A stretch of 64,000 nucleotides of DNA from the NCBI GenBank assembly GCA_016707175.1, contig JADJIB010000003.1:1-64000 (forward strand). Reading direction: 5' to 3'. Both the position numbers and the translations under genes were made by a program. Positions 8,278-17,180 of this stretch are shown here, piece by piece (the stretch's first letter is position 1; each line of letters starts with the position of its first letter). The stretch is from Candidatus Phosphoribacter hodrii. Lineage in GTDB: Bacteria; Actinomycetota; Actinomycetes; Actinomycetales; Dermatophilaceae. The notes under the pieces were generated by a model. That model did not search any database and had not been told where the DNA came from. It saw nothing but the letters and a program-made list of their open reading frames with translations.

Positions 8278-9330
8278 ATGTCCGCGACCATCCGCTTGCA
8301 GCCCTCCGGCCACGAGGTCATCTGCGACTCCGGCGACACCGTGCTCTCGGCCTTGGAGAAGGCGGGCTACATCATGCCCAACAACTGCCGTGCGGGCGCG
8401 TGCGGCGAGTGCAAGACCAAGGTGCTCGACGGAGCATTCGACCAGGGCATGGTCTTGGATATGGCTCTCTCGCAAGAGGATCGAGCCAGCGGCTATGGCC
8501 TCATGTGCATGGCCAAGCCCCTGAGTCCGAGCCTGGACATCGAGTTCGGCACGATCGACGCGCTGCAGAAGCTGTTCCCGCCGCGGGAGTTCGTGCCGTT
8601 CGTCCTCACCGACAAGATCCTGCGGACGCCGACGATGGTCGAGTTGCAGTTGCGTCCGTTGGGGGAGAACCTGCGCTTCTGGCCGGGGCAGTACGTCATG
8701 CTCGGCGACGAGCGGGCGGGCGCTCCCCTGCGGTCCTATTCGATTGCCAACGCTCCGCGCCCCGACGGCGAGATCCAGTTGCTCATCACCAAGGTCGAGG
8801 GCGGCCGGACGTCGGCATGGGTCCACGACACCCTGGCGGTCGGTGACCAACTGCTGCTGCACGGGCCTTATGGCACGTTTGTCGGCGACCCCTCGGTCGA
8901 GACCCCCGTGCTGTGCCTGGCGTCCGGGTCGGGCCTCGCGCCGATCCTCGGGCTGGCCGACGGGGCGTTGCGCCGTGGCTTCAAGTGGGGCACGACCCTG
9001 ATCTTCTCGGCGCGCACGCAAGACGACGTCTTCCATCAGGGCCTGATGGCGTGGTGGGGGCGCAAGCACCGGACGTTCCGCAACATCGTCACCTACACCG
9101 GCTCGCAGCCGCCGGAAGGGGCCGAGTTCACCGGCCGGATCCCGGCGATGCTCGGTCAGCTCTTCCCGACCCTGGAGAAGCACAGCATCTTCATCGCCGG
9201 TAACCCCGAGTTCGTCGAGGCGTGCAAGGTCGCCTGCTTGCAACTAGGGGCCAAGCCCGACTTCGTGCACGTCGAGGGCTACTTCCCGCACTGGCCCGCC
9301 GAGGTTCCCCCCGCCGAGCGCCTCAGCTGA
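8278..9330 (+). CDS. 2Fe-2S ferredoxin / FAD / NAD(P)H oxidoreductase (oxygenase reductase)
   Basis: A 350-residue electron-transfer protein that should pass electrons from NAD(P)H through FAD and a plant-type 2Fe-2S cluster to the diiron partner upstream. Residues about 36-45 carry the cluster motif CRAGACGEC, and the fourth Cys is in LMCMAKP. The FAD-binding motif RSYSIAN follows near residue 150, and the NAD(P)-binding part has ASGSGLAPILG and ends with FIAGNPEFVEAC. The domain order ferredoxin-FAD-NAD is that of xylene, benzoate and soluble methane monooxygenase reductases. The start has no strong ribosome-binding site other than AAGGA six bases upstream (gaaggaacgatg). Confidence 0.88.
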   Translation: MSATIRLQPSGHEVICDSGDTVLSALEKAGYIMPNNCRAGACGECKTKVLDGAFDQGMVLDMALSQEDRASGYGLMCMAKPLSPSLDIEFGTIDALQKLFPPREFVPFVLTDKILRTPTMVELQLRPLGENLRFWPGQYVMLGDERAGAPLRSYSIANAPRPDGEIQLLITKVEGGRTSAWVHDTLAVGDQLLLHGPYGTFVGDPSVETPVLCLASGSGLAPILGLADGALRRGFKWGTTLIFSARTQDDVFHQGLMAWWGRKHRTFRNIVTYTGSQPPEGAEFTGRIPAMLGQLFPTLEKHSIFIAGNPEFVEACKVACLQLGAKPDFVHVEGYFPHWPAEVPPAERLS

Positions 9331-9398
9331 CCCGAGGGCGCACGTCCGTCAGCTGACCTGAGGGCGCAATTCCGTCAACTGACCTGAGGGCGCAGCCC
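9323..9398. repeat. Three-copy 26-bp tandem repeat
   Basis: Three tandem units of about 26 bp, each built as TCAnCTGACCnGAGGGCGCA plus six variable bases, fill the space between the converging reductase gene and the YtxH-like gene. The first unit overlaps the reductase stop codon. The last unit abuts the stop of the next gene. No hairpin is obvious. It may be a minor slippage product. Confidence 0.8.
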
Positions 9399-9704
9399 TC
9401 AGCGACCCAGGTCGGTCGCGGCGACCTCGGTGCCGTCGTCCTGCACGGCCACTGTCGCGGGCAGCGCCGGGCGGGCCTTGTCCTTGACGGCGCGACCGGC
9501 GGCCTTCACAGCGTCGCCCACCTTGTCGGCGACGAACGGCACCGCCTGCGTCTTGACCGCCTGACCGGCCGCCTCGACCCGGTGCTGGATGGGGTCGGAG
9601 TGCCAGATCCGCGCACTGCCGCGCTTGATCTGCTCGTACCGCTGGCGCCCGGCCCGCGTCCCCAGGACATAGCCGACTGCAGCGCCCGCGACGAATCCGA
9701 TCAT
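9399..9704 (-). CDS. YtxH-like small membrane-associated protein
   Basis: A 101-residue protein starting MIGFVAGAAVGYVLGTRAG, a glycine-zipper membrane segment typical of YtxH-domain proteins. It is followed by an amphipathic, Lys/Ala-rich region (QAVKTQAVPFVADKVGDAVK) that could form a coiled coil or helical hairpin. A GGAGGGTGGGGG stretch just upstream can serve as ribosome-binding site. YtxH proteins are induced by stress in some bacteria, but their molecular role is unclear. It stands alone and converges with the oxygenase reductase gene. Confidence 0.75.
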   Translation of the reverse strand: MIGFVAGAAVGYVLGTRAGRQRYEQIKRGSARIWHSDPIQHRVEAAGQAVKTQAVPFVADKVGDAVKAAGRAVKDKARPALPATVAVQDDGTEVAATDLGR

Positions 9705-9766
9705 GCCCCCACCCTCCCCAGCCTCCCGCCATGTGTCAACTCCCAGCCCATCCGGCCGGCCGGGAA

Positions 9767-9849
9767 CACACCGAATACCAATGGTCGGAGAATCTCGCCG
9801 CCATGAGCACGCGCCACCGGGCGACGCCTGACCATTGGTATTCGGTGTG
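9767..9849. repeat. Long inverted repeat, family A (ACCAATGGT)
   Basis: Perfect 20-base arms (CACACCGAATACCAATGGTC and its complement) are separated by 43 bases, in the spacer between the YtxH-like gene and cysK. Diverged relatives occur at 46599-46686, 47435-47522, 48433-48488 (one arm) and 49024-49107. It fills most of the spacer. The remainder (9850-9960) holds more GTATGCC/GGCATAC sites and no gene. Confidence 0.8.
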
Positions 9850-9979
9850 CGGCGGTGGGTGGCAGCGGGGACAGGCCGCGGGCGTGGGTATGCCGCGCGC
9901 TTGGGTGAGCGGGCAAGGTGAGCGGGGCCGGTGAGCGGGCGGCATACCGGCTGGTGGACGGGCCTGCGCGATGGGATAA

Positions 9980-10003
9980 CGTTCGGTTGGAATATCCATA
10001 ACG
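9980..10003 (+). promoter_or_regulatory. Imperfect palindrome upstream of cysK
   Basis: The stretch from CGTT to AACG is centred on GGAATATCC, with partly matching flanks, 59 bases before the cysK ATG. It is the only AT-rich, symmetric block in the spacer and is a plausible operator or promoter element for the cysteine genes. No regulator can be named from sequence. Confidence 0.3.
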
Positions 10004-10061
10004 CCTCCGATGTTTTGGGAGGTGACCCCTGACCGCCCCGACACCCGGGAGACCACCGAGC

Positions 10062-10994
10062 ATGCCCATCTACGACGACGTCACCGCCCTGATCGGCCGC
10101 ACCCCGCTCGTGCGGATCAACCGGTTGTTCCCCGACTCGGTGGCCACGGTGGCCGCCAAGCTCGAGTTCTACAACCCGGCCAACTCCGTCAAGGACCGCA
10201 TCGGCGTGGCGATCATCGACGCTGCCGAGGCGTCCGGCGAACTGCCGCCCGGCGGCACCATCGTCGAGGCCACCTCGGGCAACACGGGCATCGCCCTGGC
10301 GATGGTCGGCGCCGCCCGCGGCTACAACGTCGTCCTGACGATGCCCGAGTCGATGTCCAAGGAGCGCCGCGCGCTGCTGCGCGCCTTCGGTGCCGAGTTG
10401 ATCCTCACCGACCCGTCGACCGGCATGAAGGGCGCCGTCACCAAGGCCGAAGAGGTCGCCGCCGAGCGCAAGGGCGCCGTGCTGGCCCGCCAGTTCGCCA
10501 ACGCCGCGAACCCCGAGATCCACCGCCGCACGACGGCCGAGGAGATCTGGGCCGACACCGATGGTGGCGTCGACATCGTCGTCGCGGGCATCGGCACCGG
10601 TGGCACGATCACCGGAGTCGGCCAGGTGCTCAAGGCCCGCAAGCCTGGTGTCCAGATCGTCGCCGTCGAGCCGGCCGAGTCGCCGATTCTCAACGGTGGA
10701 GCGCCCGGCCCGCACAAGATCCAGGGCATCGGCGCCAACTTCGTCCCGGAGATCCTCGACACCACCGTCTACGACGAGGTCATCGACGTCAACGCCGGGC
10801 AGGCCGTCGACTACGCCCGCCGGGCCGCCACCCAGGAGGGCCTGCTCGTCGGCATCTCCTCCGGCGCTGCCCTGTATGCCGCGGGCCTGGTCGCCGCGCG
10901 CCCCGAGAACGCCGGCAAGACCATCGTCGTCATCATCCCCAGCTTCGGGGAGCGCTACCTCTCCACGGTCCTCTTCGAGGGCCTCGTCGACTGA
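10062..10994 (+). CDS. cysK: Cysteine synthase A (O-acetylserine sulfhydrylase)
   Basis: PLP enzyme that makes L-cysteine from O-acetylserine and sulfide. The lysine for the Schiff base is in NPANSVKDR (about residue 46), the acetylserine-binding loop is TSGNTG (about 72), and the PLP phosphate loop is GIGTGGTITG (about 178). At 310 residues it has the usual length. The serine acetyltransferase gene follows 13 bases later, so both steps from serine are encoded together. CysK and CysE form the cysteine synthase complex in other bacteria, in which the CysE C-terminus ends in Ile, and the CysE here also ends in Ile. Confidence 0.97.
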   Translation: MPIYDDVTALIGRTPLVRINRLFPDSVATVAAKLEFYNPANSVKDRIGVAIIDAAEASGELPPGGTIVEATSGNTGIALAMVGAARGYNVVLTMPESMSKERRALLRAFGAELILTDPSTGMKGAVTKAEEVAAERKGAVLARQFANAANPEIHRRTTAEEIWADTDGGVDIVVAGIGTGGTITGVGQVLKARKPGVQIVAVEPAESPILNGGAPGPHKIQGIGANFVPEILDTTVYDEVIDVNAGQAVDYARRAATQEGLLVGISSGAALYAAGLVAARPENAGKTIVVIIPSFGERYLSTVLFEGLVD

Positions 10995-11007
10995 ACGGCA
11001 TACCGCC

Positions 11008-11733
11008 ATGCTCGCCGCACTGACCAGCACCCTGCGCCGTGACCGCGACCGCGACCGGTCGTGGGAGCTCACCGCCGACCCCGACACGGGCCTCACCTCC
11101 CGGGTCGAGCCGGTGGGGCCGCCCGGACCGGTCGCCGCGCCGCGCCGGCACATCGTGCGCCGGACCTGGGCGATGATCCGCGAGGACATCGACGCGGCGA
11201 TGCTGCGCGATCCGGCGGCGCACTCGCGGGTCGAGATGTTCCTCGCGTCATCGGGGCTGCACGCCATCTGGGCCTATCGGGTGGCGCACTCGCTGTGGGG
11301 CAACCCGTCGACCCGACTGGCCGCGCGGCTGCTCTCGCAGATCGTGCGGGCGATGACCGGTGTCGAGATCCACCCCGGCGCGACGATCGGGCGGCGGTTC
11401 TTCATCGACCACGGCATGGGCGTCGTCATCGGCGAGACCACCGAGATCGGCGATGACGTCATGCTCTATCACGGCGTCACGCTCGGTGGCCGGTCGCTCT
11501 CGAAGACCAAGCGCCACCCCACCCTGGGCAACCGGGTCACGGTCGGGGCCGGCGCGAAGGTCCTCGGCCCGATCCTCCTCGGCGACGACTCTCAGATCGG
11601 CGCCAACTCGGTGGTCGTCAAGGACGTCCCTGCGGGCTATGTCGCCGTCGGCATGCCGGCGCAGGTGCGACCCGCCGTTGCGGGCCTCACGCCCGAGGAG
11701 ATGCTCGACCACAACCCGGCGATCTGGATCTGA
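11008..11733 (+). CDS. cysE: Serine O-acetyltransferase
   Basis: Makes O-acetylserine from serine and acetyl-CoA for CysK. The left-handed beta-helix with hexapeptide repeats is clear (HPGATIGRRFFIDHGMGVVIGE, then NRVTVGAGAKVLGPI), with the catalytic His in the IDHG segment. The C-terminus ends in PAIWI, so the terminal Ile can insert into the CysK active site. The ATG used gives 241 residues, with an Arg-rich, low-similarity stretch of 55 residues at the front. Most relatives begin near the internal ATG at 11173 (MIREDIDAAMLRDPAA), which may be the true start. Confidence 0.95.
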   Translation: MLAALTSTLRRDRDRDRSWELTADPDTGLTSRVEPVGPPGPVAAPRRHIVRRTWAMIREDIDAAMLRDPAAHSRVEMFLASSGLHAIWAYRVAHSLWGNPSTRLAARLLSQIVRAMTGVEIHPGATIGRRFFIDHGMGVVIGETTEIGDDVMLYHGVTLGGRSLSKTKRHPTLGNRVTVGAGAKVLGPILLGDDSQIGANSVVVKDVPAGYVAVGMPAQVRPAVAGLTPEEMLDHNPAIWI

Positions 11734-11753
11734 GCGTCGGTCGCTACCCAGCC

Positions 11754-11804
11754 GGTTCGAGGTATTCGGCCGTCGCCAGATGATGGTGGATTACCTCGAA
11801 TCGG
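11754..11804. repeat. Palindromic interspersed repeat, family B (diverged copy)
   Basis: Imperfect inverted repeat with arms GGTTCGAGGTATTCGGCCGT and a matching right arm GGTGGATTACCTCGAATCG, around a short CGCCAGATGAT loop. It lies between cysE and the convergent CHAT gene, where it could act as a shared 3' end element. It matches the copies at 1457 and 42364 in both the GTCGAGGTATTC arms and the loop pattern. Confidence 0.75.
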
Positions 11805-11841
11805 CAGGGCGGGGCGGGGCAAGGTGGGGCGTGAGGGCAAC

Positions 11842-14466
11842 TCAGGTCGCGGCGCGCCAGTCGGCTCCGAAACACGTGAAGGCCCGCGCCACCGTCGGAA
11901 GGTCGGCGGTCGCCTGAGCCAGCGCCGTGGCACTGTCGATCCCGGTCACCAACAGCCGGTGGTATGCCGTCATCGCCCCTGCCGCGAGCTCGTCCGGGAT
12001 GCGCGACACGGCCGCCACGACCGTGCGCACGCCCATGCTCAGCAACACGGCGGCCAGGCCCAGGGTTTCGTCGCCGTCACGGACGGTGCCTCGGCCGACC
12101 TCGCAGGCCGACAGGACGATGTGTGACGCGGTGACCCCGGCATCGGGCAACTCATAGGCGAAAGCCGGCCCATCGGCCAGGCGCAAGGTCGAGAACAACG
12201 GGCTCTGGTGGCGGTGGCGTCCGTGCGCGGCGATGTGGACGACGTCCCGGTCTGCCAGGGCGTCGACGACCGCACCGAGCCGGGCCTCGGCCGAAGGCAC
12301 CAACGCGCCGCCCCAGATCTCGGCCACGGCTGCCGCCTCGGAGTCAGCGTGCTGCAAGTCGGGGCCGGCAATGGCCAGCACCCGCGGCGAGCGCATCGGG
12401 CCCAGAGCCTGGGCGCCGACCCAGGCCGAGGCGGTGCGGGCGACCGTGGTCGGGCGGCCCCGACGGCTCGGCAACATCCCCCACGGAATGCCGCTCAGGG
12501 CTCGGGACGGCACGATGATCAGCCGGTTGAGCAGGTCGGAGCCCGAGCCGGAGCGCGAGCCGGAGCGCGACCCGGAGCGAGCGGAGTTGGCGGCGATCGG
12601 GCCGATCAGCAGGCGGTCGAGCGCGGCGAGTTGGGTGGCCAGCGACGCCTCGACGGCCGACTGCATGGGGCCAAGGCTCGGCAGCGAGACGGCTTCGACG
12701 TCGGCCCGCAGCCGTCGGGTGGCTCCGCTCACCTCGGCCGACCTGGCCACCCGCAGCACGCGGCCGCCGCGGGGGGTGAGGCACACGGCATACAGGTCGG
12801 GGCCGTGGGGGACGTAGCTGACGAGAGTGGCGTCAGCGGCGCGCACCGCGGCGAGCGCCGCCGGATAGCTGACCGGACGCGCGGGTCGCCAGTCGGGCGT
12901 GCCGGAGTCGCTGCGGGCCCAGTCGAGCGCCCGGATCCGGCGCTCGAGGTCGGTGGCGGCCGAACGCAGGTCGACCTGAGCCTCGGCAGGGGCGCCGCGC
13001 AGGTCTTCGCGGGTGCGACGCAGTTGGGTGAGGAGGTCGGCGGCCCGGGAGTCTCGGGGCGGGCGGACCAACGGGACCCGGTCGGACACGGCCCGCCATC
13101 GCTCGGTCCGGGCCAACAGCGAAGCGGGAGAGCCCTGTTCGACCCCAATTCCGAGATCGAGCAGGGCCAGGCGGTTGCTGTGGACGGCCAACGCAGTGCG
13201 CACGTCGAGGCTGGAGACCCGCCGCTGGGTGCGGGCCAGGTCGTCGGCGGCCTCAGTCAGGTGCCGGGTCGCCCGCCTCGTCGGGCTGCCGGGATCAGCA
13301 GTCGCCAGCCGCGCGGCGACGAGACGCAAGTGCAGTCGCGTCGGAAGCGACGCCGAGGTGAGCAGCGGCCGAGCCAAGGTGTATGCCGCCCGCGCCGGCT
13401 CGATCTCGCCGAGATCCAACCGTGCGTCGGCCTCGATGAGCCGGGCACGGCGGCATACGTGAACCTCCCCGTGCCGGGACGCGGCTTCGGCGAGGGCGGC
13501 GGCGATGCGGGCGGTGCGCTCGGGGTGATCGCGGGCGGCGGACCCGGCCTCCAACTCGACGAGTTGGGCCTGGCGGCGCCACGGCGCAGCCGCGCGGTCG
13601 TGGAACCGGCGGCGGGCCTGACCGGCCAACTCGGCCGAGCCGTGCGGGTCGCCGAGCAGCAGCAGCGTGCGAGCGAGGTCGAGCTCGATCTCGCCGAGGT
13701 CCTGGCCGCCGCCCTCGGCGCTGGCCAGGTCGCGGGCCCGGCGCAACGAGTGGGCGGCCTCATCGAGCAGCCCGGCCTCCAGGAGCACTCGGGCCTGATC
13801 GAGCAGGGAGACGCTGCGGCTGACGGCCACGTCCATCGCGTCGGCCGACTCCATGAGGGACAGGGCCGCGGGGAGGTCGCCGCGCAGGTATTCGACGTAG
13901 CCCCGGTTGTGCCGCGCCATGAACTCCATCGGCGGAGCCCCAGCGCGCGCGGCCAGGTCGGCGGCCCGACCCAGGTCGTCGCGAGCGTCGTCGAGTTGGC
14001 CCACCTGAGCGGCGATGAGGCCGCGGTTGAGGACAAGGCGCACCTGGTCGGGGAGGGGCAGCAGGGTGAGGCCGGCCTCGGCCTGGCGCATGAGGGTGAG
14101 GGCACCGGGCAGGTCGCCGCTGCGCCCGCTCATCGTGGCCCCCTGCATGAGGCACAGGGCGACCAGATCGAGGCGGTCCTGCGCCCGCGCGAGGTCGAGT
14201 GCGTCGGCGAGGACGGGAGCGGCGGCCACCTGGCCCTCCCGCTCGAACGTCGTCCAGCTCTGCGCCAGCCTGATCCGGGCTCGGGTCTCGCACGCCTCCG
14301 GCAACGCCGCACACGCCCGGGGAAGGTCCTCAAGGAGCTCCCACGCCTGGTCCAGCAGGCTGGCGGCCAGATCGGGCTGATAGTCCTCGATAGCCGAGAC
14401 GGCCTGACGCCGCAGGCTCTCGGCCTCGGCGACGGCCCGCGGTTGGGTGTCGGTGGCGTCTGTCAC
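11842..14466 (-). CDS. TPR-CHAT domain protease (caspase-like)
   Basis: An 874-residue protein. The N-terminal 450 or so residues are helical repeats of TPR type (blocks such as ALTLMRQAEAGLTLLPLPDQ). The C-terminal part is a CHAT domain, the caspase-like peptidase fold. The catalytic dyad is visible: His748 in VHIAAHGRH and Cys788 in VLSACEVGRG, the classic AHG...SACxxG pair. In between lies a low-complexity RSGSRSGSRSGSGS stretch (about residues 625-640). TPR-CHAT proteins act in some systems as proteases activated by a partner. The gene is the last of a four-gene operon with a subtilase, an ECF sigma factor and a small beta-domain protein. The GTG start directly follows the upstream TAA. 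Confidence 0.88.
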   Translation of the reverse strand: MTDATDTQPRAVAEAESLRRQAVSAIEDYQPDLAASLLDQAWELLEDLPRACAALPEACETRARIRLAQSWTTFEREGQVAAAPVLADALDLARAQDRLDLVALCLMQGATMSGRSGDLPGALTLMRQAEAGLTLLPLPDQVRLVLNRGLIAAQVGQLDDARDDLGRAADLAARAGAPPMEFMARHNRGYVEYLRGDLPAALSLMESADAMDVAVSRSVSLLDQARVLLEAGLLDEAAHSLRRARDLASAEGGGQDLGEIELDLARTLLLLGDPHGSAELAGQARRRFHDRAAAPWRRQAQLVELEAGSAARDHPERTARIAAALAEAASRHGEVHVCRRARLIEADARLDLGEIEPARAAYTLARPLLTSASLPTRLHLRLVAARLATADPGSPTRRATRHLTEAADDLARTQRRVSSLDVRTALAVHSNRLALLDLGIGVEQGSPASLLARTERWRAVSDRVPLVRPPRDSRAADLLTQLRRTREDLRGAPAEAQVDLRSAATDLERRIRALDWARSDSGTPDWRPARPVSYPAALAAVRAADATLVSYVPHGPDLYAVCLTPRGGRVLRVARSAEVSGATRRLRADVEAVSLPSLGPMQSAVEASLATQLAALDRLLIGPIAANSARSGSRSGSRSGSGSDLLNRLIIVPSRALSGIPWGMLPSRRGRPTTVARTASAWVGAQALGPMRSPRVLAIAGPDLQHADSEAAAVAEIWGGALVPSAEARLGAVVDALADRDVVHIAAHGRHRHQSPLFSTLRLADGPAFAYELPDAGVTASHIVLSACEVGRGTVRDGDETLGLAAVLLSMGVRTVVAAVSRIPDELAAGAMTAYHRLLVTGIDSATALAQATADLPTVARAFTCFGADWRAAT

Positions 14467-14973
14467 TTAGATCTCGACGACAGGGGTGATGACCGGCCGT
14501 CCCCTGGCATCAACGGGTCGCAGGATGAACCGCACCGGCCCGCGTGGAACCTCGTCGACCGAGAACCTGCCGTTGGCATCGGCTTCGGCCGCGATCGACT
14601 TCTCGCCAGCGCGCAGTTCGACCGTCGCGGGCCCCCCAGTGACCCAGCCGTCGATCCGGACCGTGCCCGGCCGAGCGCCCTCACCCGCCGGGCTGATCGA
14701 CACCATGAGGCTGAGCGTGGAACTGGTGAAGGTCACCGACTCGGTGGGTGTGAACGACGCACTGTCGGCGCGAACCCCCGTGTGCGTCAACTCCTGCAAC
14801 TCAGCCACCTCGGCATGCAGCGCAGCGAGGGTGAGCTCGAACTTGATCCGGTCGGTGAGGCCGCTGGGCATCGGATCGGTGCGGCTGAACAGCTCACGCA
14901 CAGCGCCGAGCACCAGGGTGTCCGTGCCGTCGAGGGGACCGTCGGCCACGCTGCTGCGGTCCTCGGGGGTCAT
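14467..14973 (-). CDS. Small protein with C-terminal carboxypeptidase-regulatory-like beta domain
   Basis: A 168-residue protein. The first half is helical and holds GLTDRIKFELTLAALHAEVAEL. The second half (about residues 85-168) reads like a beta-sandwich of the carboxypeptidase-regulatory or CarboxypepD type (VELRAGEKSIAAEADANGRF, then PRGPVRFILRP). No enzyme motif is seen. It starts at ATG, overlapping the sigma gene stop by ATGA. It is therefore translated with the sigma factor and could be its regulator or an adaptor to the CHAT protein. I cannot name the family more closely. Confidence 0.7.
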   Translation of the reverse strand: MTPEDRSSVADGPLDGTDTLVLGAVRELFSRTDPMPSGLTDRIKFELTLAALHAEVAELQELTHTGVRADSASFTPTESVTFTSSTLSLMVSISPAGEGARPGTVRIDGWVTGGPATVELRAGEKSIAAEADANGRFSVDEVPRGPVRFILRPVDARGRPVITPVVEI

Positions 14974-15560
14974 GGGGTGCTCCAGGTGGGGTCGGCAGCC
15001 AGTTGGCCGCGCAGTTTGGCGAGACAGCGCCCGCGGGTGGGGCCGATCGAGCCGACCGGCATACCCAGGGCTTCCGAGACGGCACCGTAATCGGGGCGGT
15101 CGATAAAGGCGATGATCCGCAGGAGCGCCTGGCAGCGTTCCGACAGCGAGCTGACCGCGCGCCACAGGACGCGCTGGTCCTCGCGCAGCATCGCCTCGGC
15201 GGCGGGGTCGAGTGCGGCGAGCAGCCCGTCCGGCTCGGTCTCGGGGAACTCCTCCACAGGGATGGAGCGCCCGTCGCGCTTGAGGACTCGCCACGACTCG
15301 CGCCGGACCGTCGTGATGAGCCAGGCCAGCACGGCCTGTGGCTCGGCGATCGCTTCGGCACCTTCGACGAGGCGGATCCACGCGGTCTGGATGACGTCTT
15401 CGGAGGTGGCTTGGTCCAGCCGCTGGCCGCGTGCGGTGTGCCAGAGGATCGGGGTGAGCAGGTCGACCAACTCACCCATGCGCTCGCGATCCCCCTCGCG
15501 GTATGCCGCGAACGCGGCGGCCGCGCGGTCGGCCAAAGTGGGTGGTGCGGAGGGTGTCAT
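14970..15560 (-). CDS. ECF-type RNA polymerase sigma factor
   Basis: A 196-residue sigma-70 family protein with region 2 (LVDLLTPILWHTARGQRLDQATSEDVIQTAWIRLVE, where the DVIQTAWIRL segment contacts the -10 element) and region 4 (LSERCQALLRIIAFIDRPDYGAVSEALGMPVGSIGPTRGRCLAKLR). The PVGSIGPTRGRCLAKLR part is the typical recognition helix of the group. I place the start at the ATG overlapping the subtilase stop (GAATGA) rather than five codons upstream. No anti-sigma factor with a zinc motif is adjacent; the small beta-domain protein downstream may take that role. It links the protease operon to transcription. Confidence 0.9.
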   Translation of the reverse strand: MTPSAPPTLADRAAAAFAAYREGDRERMGELVDLLTPILWHTARGQRLDQATSEDVIQTAWIRLVEGAEAIAEPQAVLAWLITTVRRESWRVLKRDGRSIPVEEFPETEPDGLLAALDPAAEAMLREDQRVLWRAVSSLSERCQALLRIIAFIDRPDYGAVSEALGMPVGSIGPTRGRCLAKLRGQLAADPTWSTP

Positions 15561-17180
15561 TCCTTGCCCTTCCACTCGGTGACCTGACCGAACATGGCGC
15601 GCCGACCTCGGGCCACAGCGGCGGCCTTGTCGACGGTGGCGAGGTCGGCGTCGCGGGCCAGGGCGGCCGCGACCTCGCCGGCGAGGACCGGCCCGGCGAA
15701 GCTGGTGCCGCTCCAGGCCGCGAAGCCGCCCCGGTAGTCGTCGGGGTCCTGGGTCGTGCGCGCCCGACCGGCGAAGTCGACCCGAGCCGAGGCCTGCGCG
15801 GATGCCGTGACGTCGACAGGGAAGGTGCTGACCAGCGAGCTCCCGGTGCGGAAGGTCGACACCCAGTCTCCGTCGTTGGAGTAGAAGGCCACAGTCTCGC
15901 CGTCGGGGTTGAGGGCGCCGACGCTGGCCAGCGGCACGCTGTCAGGCGCGAAACCGGTGACGTCGGCAGACAGCCCGGCGGGGAACATCGGGGCCAGGGT
16001 CGAGGAGTTGCCCGCTGCGGCGATCACCGCGACGCCGTGGTCGCCGAAGTCGCGCAATAGCGCCCCCAGCGGGGCATCCATCGCAGCGTCGGCCGGGCTC
16101 TCGTGGTAGTAACCGAGCGAGAGCGACAACACGTCGACCAGGCCGTCGGTCGAGCCGGTGGCCAGGGCCTCGACATGCCGCGCCAACAGCAGGGTCAGGG
16201 TGTTGAGCAGCACGCTCTCGGGGACCACCCCGTCGCCGCGCATCACCGGGATGGCGAGAACCTCGGCCTGCGGGCACAACTGGCGGATCAGCCCGGCGAT
16301 GAAGGTGCCGTGGCCGGTGTCGCTCTCGATGACCGGGTCGAGGGGGTTCTGCGGGGCGGGCGGGTAGCCACCGCCCGCAGGCCCGTTGATCCCGAGGAGT
16401 ATGCCGCCCCAACGCACCTCGCTCGTGGCGGCGCCGCCCGCGGGGAACCACGGGTGGTTGCCCAACCCGGTGTCAGGGACGGCGACGACGGGGCGACGCC
16501 CGACGGGCGGTGCAGTCAAAGCCGGGTCGGGGAGCACCACGCTGACAGGGGTGCGTCCGCCCGAACCGGGCCGGCCGTATTCGCCGGCAGCCGAACCGGT
16601 ACCGAGCCAGTAAGGGGTCCCCAGCCAATAGGGGTGCCGAGCCAGTAGGGGGTCCCGAGCCAATACGGGGTGCCGCCGATCGACGGTGCGGTCGTCATGA
16701 GGTGATCGAGGGCCAGCGGGGCTGCGGCTGCGGCGTCGCGGCTGGCCACGGCCGCCAGCACCGGCCACGCGTCGACCGGCATACGAACCTGGTCATCCAC
16801 GGGGAGGAGTCGCACGCCGTCGACCCAATGCCGTTGCAGCACTGCCATCGCCTCCGGGTGCAGGGCACGCTCACCCTTCGCCGGCGGGGTGGGGATGCGC
16901 TCGGCGCGGACCCCGAAATCCTTGGTGACCTCGTTGAGCGCCTGCACCGTGTCATCGAGGGCCCGGCCAGGGGTGGTGCGCATGAGGAGTCGTTCGCCGA
17001 CATAGACGGTGGCCGCCGGGGCGCTGCCGTCGCTGCGACGCATCCCCGTCACCGGGTCGAGGATCCGCGCGCCGTAGCGCTGGGCCACCTCGGGCGACAG
17101 CTGAGGGGTCGGCGGGATCGCGGACGGCGCAGGCAGCGACGTCGCCGCTGGGGGCTGGGCGGGGGCTGGATGGCGCTCAT
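15557..17180 (-). CDS. S8 subtilisin-like serine protease with GTPYWL repeats (two apparent frameshifts)
   Basis: Subtilase of about 541 residues once two single-base gaps are bridged. The catalytic triad is complete: Asp in VVAVPDTGLG, His in SDTGHGTFIAG and Ser in SGTSFAGPVLAG. Ahead of the catalytic domain four hexapeptide copies of GTPYWL form a linker. One DNA unit of this linker is 17 instead of 18 bases and breaks the frame (16622-16638). A second break in a C-rich run near 17140 separates the ATG at 17180, which has a good GAGGA site, from the body. Without that ATG the first in-frame start would be GTG 17088. There is no signal peptide, so a cytoplasmic role is likely. It is first in the CHAT operon. 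Confidence 0.8.
16604..16674 (-). repeat. 18-bp tandem repeat encoding GTPYWL, one unit short by a base
   Basis: Four direct units, read on the minus strand as GGCACCCCGTATTGGCTC-like blocks. Units at 16657-16674, 16639-16656 and 16604-16621 are 18 bases long. The unit at 16622-16638 is 17 bases, lacking one C or G in its C-run, which throws the subtilase out of frame. This may be a consensus error or real slippage, that is, phase variation. Confidence 0.85.
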
